Under the pieces are notes generated by a model. It had not been told where the DNA came from and made no database searches. It worked only from the letters and a program-made list of their open reading frames with translations. 64,000 nucleotides of DNA from Treponema sp. (GTDB lineage: Bacteria > Spirochaetota > Spirochaetia > Treponematales > Treponemataceae): the NCBI GenBank assembly GCA_017651065.1, contig JAGCDP010000024.1, forward strand, positions 1-64,000. The letters run 5' to 3'. Made by a program: the position numbers and the translations under genes. This document shows, piece after piece, positions 34,921-45,076 of this stretch (position 1 is the stretch's first letter; the number at the start of each line of letters is the position of its first letter).

Positions 34921-36007
34921 TACTTTCTAGTGTCGTAACATCCGCAGCAAGCTGCTCTTCCTTGGCATAAACGTTAAGTGCATCAAGCATATCATCCATT
35001 TCGCCCATCATGAACGAAGGCAGGTTGTGAGCCGAATAATTTATGCGGTGGTCTGTAACACGGTCCTATGGGAAGTTGTAGGTGCGGATTTTTTCGGAAC
35101 GGGCACCAGATCCAACCATACTCGAACGTGCGGCAGCTCTCTCTTCTTGCTTTTTGCTTTCTTCCAAGTCAAACAATCTTGCACGCAAAACGCGGAATGC
35201 CTTTTCCTTATTCTTAATCTGGCTCTTTTCATCCTGCTGAATAACAACAAGTCCAGTTGGAATATGAGTAAGACGAACTGCAGAGTCTGTAGTATTTACA
35301 CACTGACCACCAGGTCCACCTGCACGCATTACATCAATACGAACATCGCCCGGTTTAATTTCAATTTCTGTTTCTTCTGCTTCCGGCAAAACGGCAACTG
35401 TAGCTGTAGAAGTCTGCAAGCGGCCCTGCGATTCAGTCTGAGGAACACGCTGTACACGATGAACTCCAGATTCCCAGCGCAAGGTTCCGTAAACAAACTT
35501 GCCCGAAATTGAAGTTACAATTTTGTTGAATCCGCCAACTTCTGTTTCCTGAGCTTCCATTGTTTCTGTTTTCCAGCCTTTGCGGTCTGCAAGGTGAGTG
35601 TACATTTCCCAAAGGTCACGCACAAACAACGAGGCCTCATCACCACCGGCAGCAGAACGAATCTCAAGAATAATATTTTTTTCATCAAGCGGATCAGGCG
35701 GAACAAGCTTAAGCTTTATTTCTTCTTCAAGCTGAGGCTGGCGTTCTTCCAGTTCCTTAAGCTCTTCGCGTGCCATCTCGCGCATTTCGGCATCATCTTC
35801 GTTGGTAATAATTTCTTTTGCATCCTGAATGCCGCTAAGCACCTTCTTATATTCATCATAAAGCGCACAAACTTCAGTCAAATATCCATGTTCGCGCATA
35901 GTGTCCTTGTACTTCTTAGGGTCCTTTACAAGATTGGGATCCATAACCAGATCCGACACTTCCTTAAAACGAGCTTCGCATTCATCAAGTTTCTTAATCA
36001 AATCCAT
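34913..36007 (-). CDS. prfA: Peptide chain release factor 1, with an in-frame TAG
   Basis: The frame from 36007 to the TAG at 34913-34915 encodes 364 residues, normal for RF1, if an internal TAG at 35066-35068 (codon 314) is read. The family has Gln there (YNFPQxRVTDHR), so CAG to TAG explains it, and [16 protein letters not shown] continues in frame. Release motif GGQ is at 233-235 ([18 protein letters not shown]). The codon-recognition loop is PQT (189-191), as in RF1 (PxT). The conserved His of GR-H-TS, which contacts the stop codon in RF1 structures, is Gln198 here ([10 protein letters not shown]). RF1 terminates at UAG and UAA, so readthrough of its own UAG would be self-controlling. Overlaps prmC. 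Confidence 0.88.
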
Positions 36008-36063
36008 AATGTTCTATATTATCAGATTTTATAAGGTTAGAAAATAGGGGTGAGTTATTCATG

Positions 36064-36081
36064 AGCGTGGCAATCCATATA
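36064..36081 (+). repeat. Partial family B repeat
   Basis: AGCGTGGCAATCCATATA, the right end of a family B element, between prfA and the GH43 gene. Confidence 0.6.
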
Positions 36082-36103
36082 CAAGGAGCAATTTTCATGT
36101 TAA

Positions 36104-36118
36104 GATTAAACGATTAAC
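36104..36118 (+). promoter_or_regulatory. Candidate LacI-type operator upstream of GH43 gene
   Basis: GATTAAACGATTAAC; its reverse complement GTTAATCGTTTAATC aligns with the site before the GH51 gene, differing at 2 of 15 positions. It lies 68 bases before the GH43 start codon. Confidence 0.45.
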
Positions 36119-36140
36119 TAAAATTGGTGCCCTTCGCCGC

Positions 36141-36170
36141 GGTTACTGAGCTTGTCGAAGTGCAGGGACC
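36141..36170 (+). repeat. Family A repeat, variant
   Basis: GGTTACTGAGCTTGTCGAAG followed by TGCAGGGACC, just before the GH43 ribosome site (AGGAGA). Confidence 0.7.
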
Positions 36171-36185
36171 CCATAGGAGAACATT

Positions 36186-37640
36186 ATGAAAAAACAAGTA
36201 TTCAATCCATATATGCCGTCATGGGAATATGTACCTGATGGTGAACCACATGTATTTGGTGACCGTGTTTATGTTTACGGGTCGCACGATGAATTCAATG
36301 GCGCCGTTTTCTGCTTGGGTGACTACATCTGCTATTCAGCCCCGGTGACTGACCTTAGCGACTGGCGTTATGAAGGTGTTATCTATAAAAAAGACCAGGA
36401 TCCTGCACAGGATGGCCGCATGGTTTTGTATGCACCTGATGTTGTTCAGGGAAAAGACGGACGCTACTACCTCTTTTATGTATTCGACAAAGTAGGCTTT
36501 GTTTCTGTAGCAGTATGCGACACCCCGGCCGGCAAGTACGAATTCTACGGACACGTTCACTACAAGGATGGCATACGCTTGGGCGACCGCGAAGGTGATA
36601 TGCCTCAGTTTGACCCTGGTGTTATCCGCGAAGGAGATAAAACCTTCCTTTATACAGGCTTCAGCGGACGACACATGAAAGACCGCATCGGCTGTATGGC
36701 AACAACTCTTGGACCAGACATGCTTACAATAGAAGAAGAACCTGTTGTTGTAATTCCTGGCGACATGTATGTAGACCTCAAGTCTCCGGACGAAGTTACA
36801 ACAGGCTGCCCGTACCCGCTCAAGTCAATTGAAAACTGGAAGGGCTTCCAGGGCCACGCTTTCTTTGAAGCTCCATCAATCCGAAAAATCGGCGACACTT
36901 ATTACCTTGTATATTCTTCAGAAGTTATGCACGAACTTTGTTATGCAACAAGTAAGAACCCTCGCGACAACTTTGTATACGGCGGCGTAATTGTAAGTAA
37001 CTGCGACATGCACATAGACACCTACAAGCCTGCAGACATGCCTGCTGCTTACGGGGCAAACAATCACGGAAGCTTTGAAATTATCAACGGTGAATATTAC
37101 ATGTTCTACCACCGCCACACAAACGGAAACTGGTACAGCCGCCAGGGTTGCGCCGAAAAAATCAAAGTACTTCCGGATGGAAAAATCCCACAGGTAGAAA
37201 TCACTTCCTGCGGACTCAACGGAGGCCCGCTCAAGGCAGAAGGTGAATATGCTGCATACATTGCCTGCCACATTTTCAATACAGGAAAACCAAGTATGTA
37301 TGTTGGCCCTGCTCAGGCAAAAATCACTCAGGACGGCCGCGACGGAGACGAAGAACTTGGCTACATTGTAGACATAACAGACAAGACAACAATCGGTTTT
37401 AAATATTTTGATTTTAAGAATGTAAAGAAGCTTACCCTGGTTGTACGCGGTTATATGTACGGAGGCTTTGAAATCCGTAACAAATGGGACGGCCCTGTGC
37501 TTGGTACTCTCAAATGTGAATCTGCAAACTTCTGGGAACCGGATAGTATAGACATAGACTTCCCGGATGGAACACACGCACTTTACCTCACATGGGTAGG
37601 CGGCGGAAGTGCACAATTGAAGTCGATAAGATTTGAATAG
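36186..37640 (+). CDS. GH43 family glycoside hydrolase with C-terminal CBM6-like domain
   Basis: A 484-residue enzyme. The five-bladed propeller of GH43 spans about 1-330: the base Asp is in YVPDGEPHVF, the pKa-setting Asp in PQFDPGVI, and the acid Glu in FFEAPSIRKIGDTYYLVYS. Residues about 350-484 look like a beta-sandwich carbohydrate-binding domain (LTLVVRGYMYGGFEIR). Members act on beta-xylosides or alpha-arabinosides; which one cannot be told. No signal peptide, so it acts on imported oligosaccharides. AGGAGA precedes the ATG, and it ends in TAG before a family B repeat. It fits the arabinoxylan locus. Confidence 0.9.
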   Translation: MKKQVFNPYMPSWEYVPDGEPHVFGDRVYVYGSHDEFNGAVFCLGDYICYSAPVTDLSDWRYEGVIYKKDQDPAQDGRMVLYAPDVVQGKDGRYYLFYVFDKVGFVSVAVCDTPAGKYEFYGHVHYKDGIRLGDREGDMPQFDPGVIREGDKTFLYTGFSGRHMKDRIGCMATTLGPDMLTIEEEPVVVIPGDMYVDLKSPDEVTTGCPYPLKSIENWKGFQGHAFFEAPSIRKIGDTYYLVYSSEVMHELCYATSKNPRDNFVYGGVIVSNCDMHIDTYKPADMPAAYGANNHGSFEIINGEYYMFYHRHTNGNWYSRQGCAEKIKVLPDGKIPQVEITSCGLNGGPLKAEGEYAAYIACHIFNTGKPSMYVGPAQAKITQDGRDGDEELGYIVDITDKTTIGFKYFDFKNVKKLTLVVRGYMYGGFEIRNKWDGPVLGTLKCESANFWEPDSIDIDFPDGTHALYLTWVGGGSAQLKSIRFE

Positions 37641-37645
37641 TATCT

Positions 37646-37728
37646 GTCATTGCGAGCCCGCAGGGCGTGGCAATCCATATATACCAATGCCTTTATCTAA
37701 TGGATTGCCGCGCTGCGCTCGCAATGAC
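37646..37728 (+). repeat. Dispersed repeat family B, inverted pair
   Basis: A direct copy (GTCATTGCGAGCCCGCAGGG...) and an inverted copy (TGGATTGCCGCGCTGCGCTC...) between the convergent GH43 and AraC genes; likely a hairpin in RNA from either strand. Confidence 0.85.
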
Positions 37729-37737
37729 GTGGTTCTA

Positions 37738-38568
37738 CTAATTCCCCGAAGTAATAATTACATTCTTACCATTGCGCTGATACTGCTTTGGGGTGCACTT
37801 CATATAGTTCTTGAACATCTTTGAAAAATACTGAACTGTGTTGAAGCCGTTTTCTGTTGCAATTTCGGTGATGTTTTTGGAAGTATAGATTAAATCGAGG
37901 CATGCCTTTTCTATTCTATATTTATTTATATAGTCTGTAAGGTTCATGCCCATATTTTTTTTAAACAGACGGATAAAGTGGCTTTTGCTGTAGGAAGTAA
38001 TTTTTAAGATATCATCAAGCGTAATGTTTTCGCGGTAATGCTCACGGATATAGTTCAAAGTATCTTCTATTGCATTTACTGTATGACGTTGTTCGGCCCG
38101 GCGGTTATCTGTAATTTCTACATACTGATTTGTAAGAAGCACGCAGGAAATAATATCAAACAAAACCGATTTTACAAAAAGCTCATGACCAAAAGCTTTT
38201 TCATTTACAAATTGTGTTGCATCACGAATCTTCATTAAAACTGCATCAGGGAGTTTTATAAACCGCGATACTCTTATACTGTCCAGTGTATTGCGGACCG
38301 GCTCCCCCTGATTCCCCAGAACGGAACTGTCAAAAACCATTACATAACAATGATAGTCAATTCCTTCAATTTTCTTTACGTAATGATTTGTCCCGGGGTG
38401 CATAAAAATAACATCGCCGGCTTTTGCAGTTGTAACGGAATCTTCCAGGCCAAACTCTACGGAACCGGTATCTATATAGAAGATTTCGTACTCAACCTGA
38501 TGGTGCGCCTTTTCCAGATAGGTGGTTTGAGAAAACATACCGATTGGAATTTCATTGTTATATGACAT
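37738..38568 (-). CDS. AraC family transcriptional regulator
   Basis: A 276-residue regulator. The N-terminal cupin-type sensing domain (residues about 20-90: HHQVEYEIFYIDTGSVEFGL ... GDVIFMHPGTNHYV) would bind a sugar. The C-terminal pair of helix-turn-helix motifs is at about 180-270 (ITLDDILKITSYSKSHFIRL ... ITEIATENGFNTVQYFSKMF). It is divergent from the esterase gene and sits among xylan genes, so it probably controls them; the ligand is unknown. It ends in TAG. Confidence 0.92.
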   Translation of the reverse strand: MSYNNEIPIGMFSQTTYLEKAHHQVEYEIFYIDTGSVEFGLEDSVTTAKAGDVIFMHPGTNHYVKKIEGIDYHCYVMVFDSSVLGNQGEPVRNTLDSIRVSRFIKLPDAVLMKIRDATQFVNEKAFGHELFVKSVLFDIISCVLLTNQYVEITDNRRAEQRHTVNAIEDTLNYIREHYRENITLDDILKITSYSKSHFIRLFKKNMGMNLTDYINKYRIEKACLDLIYTSKNITEIATENGFNTVQYFSKMFKNYMKCTPKQYQRNGKNVIITSGN

Positions 38569-38715
38569 AATTTAATTATATCATGCTTTTTAAAAAATGA
38601 GAATAAAGTGTAAAAAATGTGGTGATTTCCTTGTATTTTTTAGAAAAGTGTGGGACAATAATTTAACCAATGACAAAAGGTAGAATCTGACAATGACACA
38701 TTCTGGAGAAACAAT

Positions 38716-40101
38716 ATGCTTAGAATAGTAGAAACAAAACTTGGAAAAATCGAAGGGCTTCCTGCCGCAGATCCTAGAATTACTTCTTTTAAAGGCATTC
38801 CTTTTGCAAAGCAGCCTGTAGGCAATCTTCGCTGGCATGCACCTGTTCCTCTGGATGAATCAGATAAATGGGAAGGGCTTATGCAGGCCTACAAGTTTTC
38901 GCCAATTCCTGTTCAGCCAACTCCTTATTATGATCCTAATGATATTTACTGCCGCGAATGGTCTGTAGATAAAGATATCCCTATGGGCGAAGACTGCCTT
39001 ACCGTAAACGTATGGACTCCTGCAAATGCTGCAGACGAAAAGCTTCCTGTTTATTTCTGGATTTACGGTGGCGGATGGCAGACCGGTTTTACTGCCGAAA
39101 TGGAATTTGACGGAGAACGAATTGCTCGTCGTGGAATTGTTGTTGTTACTGTAAACTATCGTCTTAATATGTTCGGCTTCCTTTGTCATCCAGAAATTAC
39201 TGCAGAAAATCCTGGACAGCCTGCTAACTTTGGATTACTTGATCAGCGATGTGCCATGCAGTGGGTAAAAGATAACATCAGTGCTTTTGGCGGCGACCCT
39301 GATAATATTACAATCGGCGGTCAGTCTGCCGGCGGTGGAAGCGTTCTTAATCAGATTGCTTTTGGTACACAGGGAATCTATAAGCGTGCCGTAGTTCACA
39401 GCGGTATGTTCTATTCTCCTGATAACAGCTTCTTCCGTCAGAAGGACCTTAAGGAAGCAGAGCAGTGCGGTGTTGATTTCTTCAATTTTATAGGTGCAAA
39501 AAATCTTGCCGAAGCACGCGCTATTGATACACAGACACTCCGCAAAAAGTGGGATGAATATGGAGGTCATGCAAAATCTATTGCAACCTGGACTCCTGTC
39601 CGCGATGATATTTTTGTAAAGGGCGATTTCTTTGCTTTGCTTGAAAAGGGTGAAATTGAGCCTGTTCCACTTATTCTTGGACACACAACTGATGAGTTCC
39701 TGTTCCCTGCTGATCCTGCAAATCCTGAAGGTCCAAAGATTCAGCCGCTTGCTATTGCCGTTCAGAAGTATCAGGAGTTCCAGGAAAAAATTGGTAAAGC
39801 TGCACCAAGCTACTATTATATATTTGATGTTCCAATCCCTGGCTGGGATAATCCGGGAACCTTCCATTCTGTAGATCTTTGGTTCTGGTTCGAAACTCTT
39901 GCCAAATGCTGGAGACCTTTCAAGGGAATGCAGTATGATGTTTCGCGCAAGATGTGTAACTATCTGTGCAACTTTGTTAAAACCGGTAATCCTAATGGGA
40001 AAGATTGCGATGACAGTCTTCTTCCGGAGTGGAAACCATACACACAAGCCGACGGAAACAAGATGTTGTTCAATACTGACGCCCAGCCTGTAAAACTTTA
40101 A
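38716..40101 (+). CDS. Type B carboxylesterase family protein
   Basis: A 461-residue alpha/beta hydrolase of the carboxylesterase/pNB-esterase family. The nucleophile elbow is IGGQSAGGGSVLNQ (Ser near 202), the oxyanion hole WIYGGGWQTG, the acid residue is in GHTTDEFLF, and the His in GTFHSVDLWFWF. A typical signature EDCLTVNVWTP is present. It is somewhat short for the family (usually about 500). GGAG precedes the ATG. There is no signal peptide. In this locus it probably removes acetyl or feruloyl esters from xylo-oligosaccharides; that is inference from neighbours. Confidence 0.88.
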   Translation: MLRIVETKLGKIEGLPAADPRITSFKGIPFAKQPVGNLRWHAPVPLDESDKWEGLMQAYKFSPIPVQPTPYYDPNDIYCREWSVDKDIPMGEDCLTVNVWTPANAADEKLPVYFWIYGGGWQTGFTAEMEFDGERIARRGIVVVTVNYRLNMFGFLCHPEITAENPGQPANFGLLDQRCAMQWVKDNISAFGGDPDNITIGGQSAGGGSVLNQIAFGTQGIYKRAVVHSGMFYSPDNSFFRQKDLKEAEQCGVDFFNFIGAKNLAEARAIDTQTLRKKWDEYGGHAKSIATWTPVRDDIFVKGDFFALLEKGEIEPVPLILGHTTDEFLFPADPANPEGPKIQPLAIAVQKYQEFQEKIGKAAPSYYYIFDVPIPGWDNPGTFHSVDLWFWFETLAKCWRPFKGMQYDVSRKMCNYLCNFVKTGNPNGKDCDDSLLPEWKPYTQADGNKMLFNTDAQPVKL

Positions 40102-40130
40102 GTCATTGCTTCGCTGCGCTCGCAATGACA
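40102..40130 (+). repeat. Short family B repeat
   Basis: GTCATTGCTTCGCTGCGCTC...GCAATGAC, an abbreviated palindromic copy just after the carboxylesterase stop. Confidence 0.75.
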
Positions 40131-40132
40131 TG

Positions 40133-40178
40133 AATTTCTAGGAAAATTCCCCTAGAAATTCTAAGAAAATTCTTAGAA
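40133..40178 (+). promoter_or_regulatory. Two adjacent palindromes upstream of the esterase-transporter operon
   Basis: AATTTCTAGG (40133-40142) pairs with CCTAGAAATT (40151-40160), and TTCTAAGAA (40159-40167) pairs with TTCTTAGAA (40170-40178). A TATAAT follows at 40186-40191. They may be regulator-binding sites; the first could also form a hairpin after the upstream gene. Confidence 0.45.
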
Positions 40179-40190
40179 ATGAGACTATAA

Positions 40191-41105
<915 letters not shown>

Positions 41106-41144
41106 AAAATAAAAACTTAAAAAAAGTCAATAAGGAGGACTTTT

Positions 41145-42872
41145 ATGAAAAAAATCGTTGCAATGTTGTTGGTTGCATGTGCACTTACAACATCAATGTT
41201 TGCAGCAAAGAAAGCTAAAGTAGAAACACTTAAGATTTCTGTCTTTACTATTCAGAACCGCAAACAGCCATCTAAGAGCAACAAAGCTTACAAGTGGCTC
41301 AAGGACGAATTTGGCGTTCAGTTCACTTGGGATATCTTGGTTGGTGACAAGGATCAGAAGATCGGTATGCTCATTGCTTCTGGAGATCTCCCAGATGTAG
41401 TTGAAGTAGACTCAGAAAAATTCCAGGGTGCTGGATGTCTTCGCGACCTTAAGCCTTTACTCGAAAAATACTGTCCAAACCTCATGAAGCACTATGCTGG
41501 TGTTTGGAAGCAGATGATCGACGTTGACTCAGAAAAAGATGCTAACGGAAAGATCACAAAAGAACACATCTACTCACTCCCTAACTATGGTGTAATCGAT
41601 GGAAAAGCTTCTGGTACATACTACAACCAGAATGGTTGGTGGATTCAGAAAGCTGTTCTTAAGGAATTCGGATACCCAACACTCGTAACTGTAGATGACT
41701 ATTTCGATCTTCTCGAAAAATACTACAAGAAGTATCCAACAATCGATGGAATGCCAACAATTCCATTCTCAATCCTTACATATGACTGGGAAGCATTCAA
41801 CCTCTGGAACCCACCTAACTTCTTGGATGGTAATCCAAACGATGGTAACGGTCACGTAGAAGTAATCAATGGTAAGTATGTTTACAAAGATAACTTCACA
41901 TCTGACGCTGCTAAGAGATGGTTCAAGCTTGCTAACGGTTACTACAAGAGAGGCTTGATCGATCCAGCTTCTTTCACAGACAACAAAGACCAGTACTGGG
42001 CTAAAGTTACTCAGGGTCGTGTACTCGGATTCTTCATCCAGGGATGGGAATTCATGGGTAACTACGATAACGCTCTTATCGTAGACGGAAAAGGTGAAAG
42101 AACATATTGTCCTCTTCCATTGACATTCGATAAGTCAATCGTTGGACACTACGTAGACGATGATCTTCCAAACCTCCAGAGAGGTTATGGTATCACAACA
42201 AAGTGTTCTGAAGAAAAAGCTATCAAGATCCTTAAATTCATGGATGTAATGCTCGAAGAAGAAAACCAGAAGAAACTCTACTGGGGATTCGAAGGCGAAG
42301 ATTACCTCATCGATAAGGACGGATCTGTAACTGGTGTTAAGGGTCAGCCATACCGCACAGCAAAGATGCGCAAGGAACAGAAAGATCCAAAATGGCAGGA
42401 TAAGAACAAGGCTCTTCTTTGGAATGATGAAGCTCCAAAACTTGAAGGAACTATGCCAAGCGGATACAACCGCTCACTCGACGAATATCCATATGAACAG
42501 GCAGCTCTCAACGCTGAAAGTCCATGGGATACAGAACTTTGGGCAGCTTACGGTGTAGGTTCTTACAAGGAACTCATGGGTAAGGCTCAGACTTCTACAA
42601 AGAACGCTGGATGGTACCCACTCTGGCAGTTGAACCCTAACGCTGAAAACGGTGGTGCTGAAGCTGATGCTAAGGCAGCACAGGTACAGTTCGAAGACAC
42701 TTGGGCTCGCAAGTACCTCCCACAGATGATCATGTGTCAGACAGACGCTGAATTCGAAAAACTCTGGGCAGAATATGTTGCAGGTATTAAACCTTACTTC
42801 GTAACATGGAACAAGTACTTCCAGGATTGTCTCGATGATCGCGTTTCTAAGTACGGTGGTCTTCCTGAGTAA
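41145..42872 (+). CDS. Extracellular solute-binding protein of an oligosaccharide ABC importer (LplA-like)
   Basis: A 575-residue periplasmic binding protein. The signal peptide ends near SMFAA (about residue 20) without a lipobox. The family 1 pattern is seen in VFTIQNRKQPSKSNKAYKWL, MLIASGDLPDVVEVD and LRDLKPLLEKYCPN. Codon choice (many CTC, ATC, AAG) differs from its neighbours, and AAGGAGGA is a strong ribosome site, both fitting high expression. It feeds the two permeases downstream. A hairpin terminator lies after it, which would leave the permeases less expressed. The ligand is probably a xylo- or arabino-oligosaccharide, by context. Confidence 0.92.
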   Translation: MKKIVAMLLVACALTTSMFAAKKAKVETLKISVFTIQNRKQPSKSNKAYKWLKDEFGVQFTWDILVGDKDQKIGMLIASGDLPDVVEVDSEKFQGAGCLRDLKPLLEKYCPNLMKHYAGVWKQMIDVDSEKDANGKITKEHIYSLPNYGVIDGKASGTYYNQNGWWIQKAVLKEFGYPTLVTVDDYFDLLEKYYKKYPTIDGMPTIPFSILTYDWEAFNLWNPPNFLDGNPNDGNGHVEVINGKYVYKDNFTSDAAKRWFKLANGYYKRGLIDPASFTDNKDQYWAKVTQGRVLGFFIQGWEFMGNYDNALIVDGKGERTYCPLPLTFDKSIVGHYVDDDLPNLQRGYGITTKCSEEKAIKILKFMDVMLEEENQKKLYWGFEGEDYLIDKDGSVTGVKGQPYRTAKMRKEQKDPKWQDKNKALLWNDEAPKLEGTMPSGYNRSLDEYPYEQAALNAESPWDTELWAAYGVGSYKELMGKAQTSTKNAGWYPLWQLNPNAENGGAEADAKAAQVQFEDTWARKYLPQMIMCQTDAEFEKLWAEYVAGIKPYFVTWNKYFQDCLDDRVSKYGGLPE

Positions 42873-42909
42873 TTAAAAGATAACTTTAATTAGTTATTCT
42901 TGAATTACT

Positions 42910-42978
42910 GATGTAAGGGTTCTTATGGGCCCTTACATCTACAAAAGGTCCACAGACCATTTCTGTGGACTTTTTTTT
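42910..42978 (+). terminator. Two tandem hairpins, the second a rho-independent terminator
   Basis: Hairpin one is GATGTAAGGG (42910-42919) with CCCTTACATC (42930-42939). Hairpin two is GTCCACAG (42948-42955) with CTGTGGAC (42963-42970), followed by eight T. They separate the binding-protein gene from the permease genes and probably reduce permease transcription. Confidence 0.85.
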
Positions 42979-43021
42979 CAATGTAAAAAGTAAAAACTTC
43001 TTTTTTTAGTTGGTGTTTTTT

Positions 43022-44023
43022 ATGAAAAATAAAAAAACTGAAGCTGCTCCTGCAACAACAGAAACAGCTCTTACAAATAAAGTGAGCAAATGGCATAAAC
43101 TAGGTAAGCAGAAAATGCTTATTTTAATGTCTGTTCCATTTGTTCTTTATGTTATCCTGTTCAGATATGTCCCTCTTTGGGGTTGGACAATGGCTTTCCA
43201 GTCATACAGACCAGGTGTAAAGTTCTCTGAACAGAGTTGGGTTGGTATTAAATGGTTTAAAGAACTGTTTAAAACATATAATGCTTCAACAAACGAGTAT
43301 ATCTGGAACTTCGAATTCCTTCGTTCTTTAAGAAATACAGTCGGAATGAGTCTTATCAGTACTGCTTTGGGTTACATCACAGCAATCTTAATTGCAGTAT
43401 TCTTGAATGAAGTTCGTGTTATTGGGATTAAACGATTTGTTCAGACAGTATCATATCTCCCGCACTTCCTTTCTTGGGTAATTGTTACGGGTTTGGTTGC
43501 GAATGTTCTTTCCGTAGAAGGCGGAACTTTAAATAACATATTACAGGCACTTCATCTTATTAAAAAGCCTATACAGTGGCTTTCAACTCCAAAGTATTTC
43601 TGGCACATCATTGGTTGGACTTACGTATGGAAGGAAGTAGGATGGAATACTATTGTATACCTTGGTGCAATGACTGCCATTGACCCATGTCTGTACGAAG
43701 CAGCACAGATTGACGGTTGTGGACGTTTGCGCAAGATCTGGCATATCACATTGCCTGGAATTAAACCTACAATCATCATTATGTTGATTATGTCTGCCGG
43801 ACATATCCTTGATGCTAACTTCGAAATGCCGTTCTTCTTAAAGAATGGTCTTATTCAGGATGTTGCAAATACAATCGATATTTATGTATTGAAGTTTGGT
43901 TTCAACCTGTTTAACTTCTCGCTTGCAACAGCTGCAGGTATGTTTAAGAATGCCGTTAATATTATTCTCTTGCTTTTTGCTAACTGGCTTGCCAAGAGAT
44001 CTGGTGAAGAGAGGTTGATATAA
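43022..44023 (+). CDS. Sugar ABC transporter permease, LplB type
   Basis: A 333-residue inner-membrane permease with six or so membrane segments. The EAA loop that docks the ATPase is YEAAQIDGCGRLRKIWHITL. Tracts such as MSVPFVLYVILFRYVPLWGW near the N-terminus are typical of the LplB/CUT1 group. The start at 43022 is chosen because it precedes the charged N-terminal tail; the ribosome site is weak. Its stop overlaps the next permease start by one base (TAATG). No ATPase gene is nearby, so a shared MsmX-type ATPase elsewhere is expected. Confidence 0.92.
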   Translation: MKNKKTEAAPATTETALTNKVSKWHKLGKQKMLILMSVPFVLYVILFRYVPLWGWTMAFQSYRPGVKFSEQSWVGIKWFKELFKTYNASTNEYIWNFEFLRSLRNTVGMSLISTALGYITAILIAVFLNEVRVIGIKRFVQTVSYLPHFLSWVIVTGLVANVLSVEGGTLNNILQALHLIKKPIQWLSTPKYFWHIIGWTYVWKEVGWNTIVYLGAMTAIDPCLYEAAQIDGCGRLRKIWHITLPGIKPTIIIMLIMSAGHILDANFEMPFFLKNGLIQDVANTIDIYVLKFGFNLFNFSLATAAGMFKNAVNIILLLFANWLAKRSGEERLI

Positions 44024-44970
44024 TGGACGAGAAAAAACTGAATTCATATTATGCTGCTAAAAGACAGACACAGATAAGCAACATCATTTTTGATGCAATT
44101 ATCTTCATTGTTCTTGCCTTTGTTGTAGTAGCTACTGTATATCCTTTCTGGAATACAATTGCAATTTCGTTCAACGATGGTTTCGACTCTCTTAAGGGCG
44201 GAATTAAGTTGTGGCCAAGAAAGTTTACATGGCAGAACTATGCCGACTTGTTTACAACAGACGAGATTTTCCATGCAGGACTTATTTCTGTTTCTCGTAC
44301 TGTATTGCAGACAGTTTTGTGTGTATATTGTACAGCCATGCTTGCTTATGCTTTGAGCCGTAAAGAATTTGTAATCAGAAAACCACTTACTTCTATTGTT
44401 GTAATTTCTATGTACATCAATGCCGGTTTGATTCCTGGTTACATGCTCATGAAGAACCTTCACCTTATTGGTAAGTTTGCAGTTTATATTGTTCCTTGTC
44501 TTGTAGATGTATTCAACTTCATCCTTGTAAGAACATATATAAACGGACTTCCAGACAGCTTCGTTGAATCTGCTCGTATTGATGGTGCCAACGAATTTAA
44601 GATCTTCATGCAGATTATCATGCCTCTTATTGTTCCTTCTATTGCTATGATTTCTTTGTTCGTAGCTGTAGGTGCATGGAACAGCTGGTTTGATACATAC
44701 CTCTTCTGTTCAAATAAGACAAACCTTCATTCTTTGCAGTACGTATTGATGTCTTACTTGCAGGCTAGTCAGAACCAGTCTTCTTCTGCTTCTGATGCTG
44801 GTGCTATGGCCGTTGCCGCTGCAGCCGGTTCAACATCATCTGGTAGAACAACTCCAATTAGTATTCGTTCTTCTATTACAGTAGTTGCAACATTACCAAT
44901 TCTTGTTGTTTACCCATTCGTACAGAAGTACTTCGTAGTTGGTATGACAATTGGTGGTGTAAAAGAGTAA
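44023..44970 (+). CDS. Sugar ABC transporter permease, LplC/CUT1 type
   Basis: A 315-residue partner permease with about six membrane segments. Its EAA loop is VESARIDGANEFKIFMQIIM. The N-terminal ISFNDGFDSLKGGIKLWPRK and the C-terminal PFVQKYFVVGMTIGGVKE are typical endings of the family. An Ala/Ser-rich loop (about 245-275) is longer than usual. It forms a heterodimer with the upstream permease, coupled by start-stop overlap. Confidence 0.92.
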   Translation: MDEKKLNSYYAAKRQTQISNIIFDAIIFIVLAFVVVATVYPFWNTIAISFNDGFDSLKGGIKLWPRKFTWQNYADLFTTDEIFHAGLISVSRTVLQTVLCVYCTAMLAYALSRKEFVIRKPLTSIVVISMYINAGLIPGYMLMKNLHLIGKFAVYIVPCLVDVFNFILVRTYINGLPDSFVESARIDGANEFKIFMQIIMPLIVPSIAMISLFVAVGAWNSWFDTYLFCSNKTNLHSLQYVLMSYLQASQNQSSSASDAGAMAVAAAAGSTSSGRTTPISIRSSITVVATLPILVVYPFVQKYFVVGMTIGGVKE

Positions 44971-44972
44971 AG

Positions 44973-45076
44973 TGTCATTATCGGGCTTGCCCCGATAATC
45001 TCTTAGACAGAACGTCATTGCGAGCCAAGGCGAAACAATCCATGGATTGCCACGTCGCTTCGCTCCTCGCAATGAC
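44973..45076 (+). repeat. Dispersed repeats: family C (44973-45000) and family B inverted pair (45013-45076)
   Basis: The C copy reads GTCATTATCGGGCTTGCCCC...GATAATC, with compensating changes in both arms, so the hairpin is kept. The B pair (GTCATTGCGAGCC... and TGGATTGCCACGTCGCTTCG...) follows directly. Confidence 0.85.

Noticed and set aside
28373..35068. Complete reassignment of UAG to an amino acid
   Set aside because: TAG is the final stop of about ten genes, including EttA, RecR and DnaX at normal lengths, so termination at UAG still works.
38590..38838. Small minus-strand frames upstream of the carboxylesterase
   Set aside because: They overlap the esterase start and show no ribosome site or protein-like pattern.
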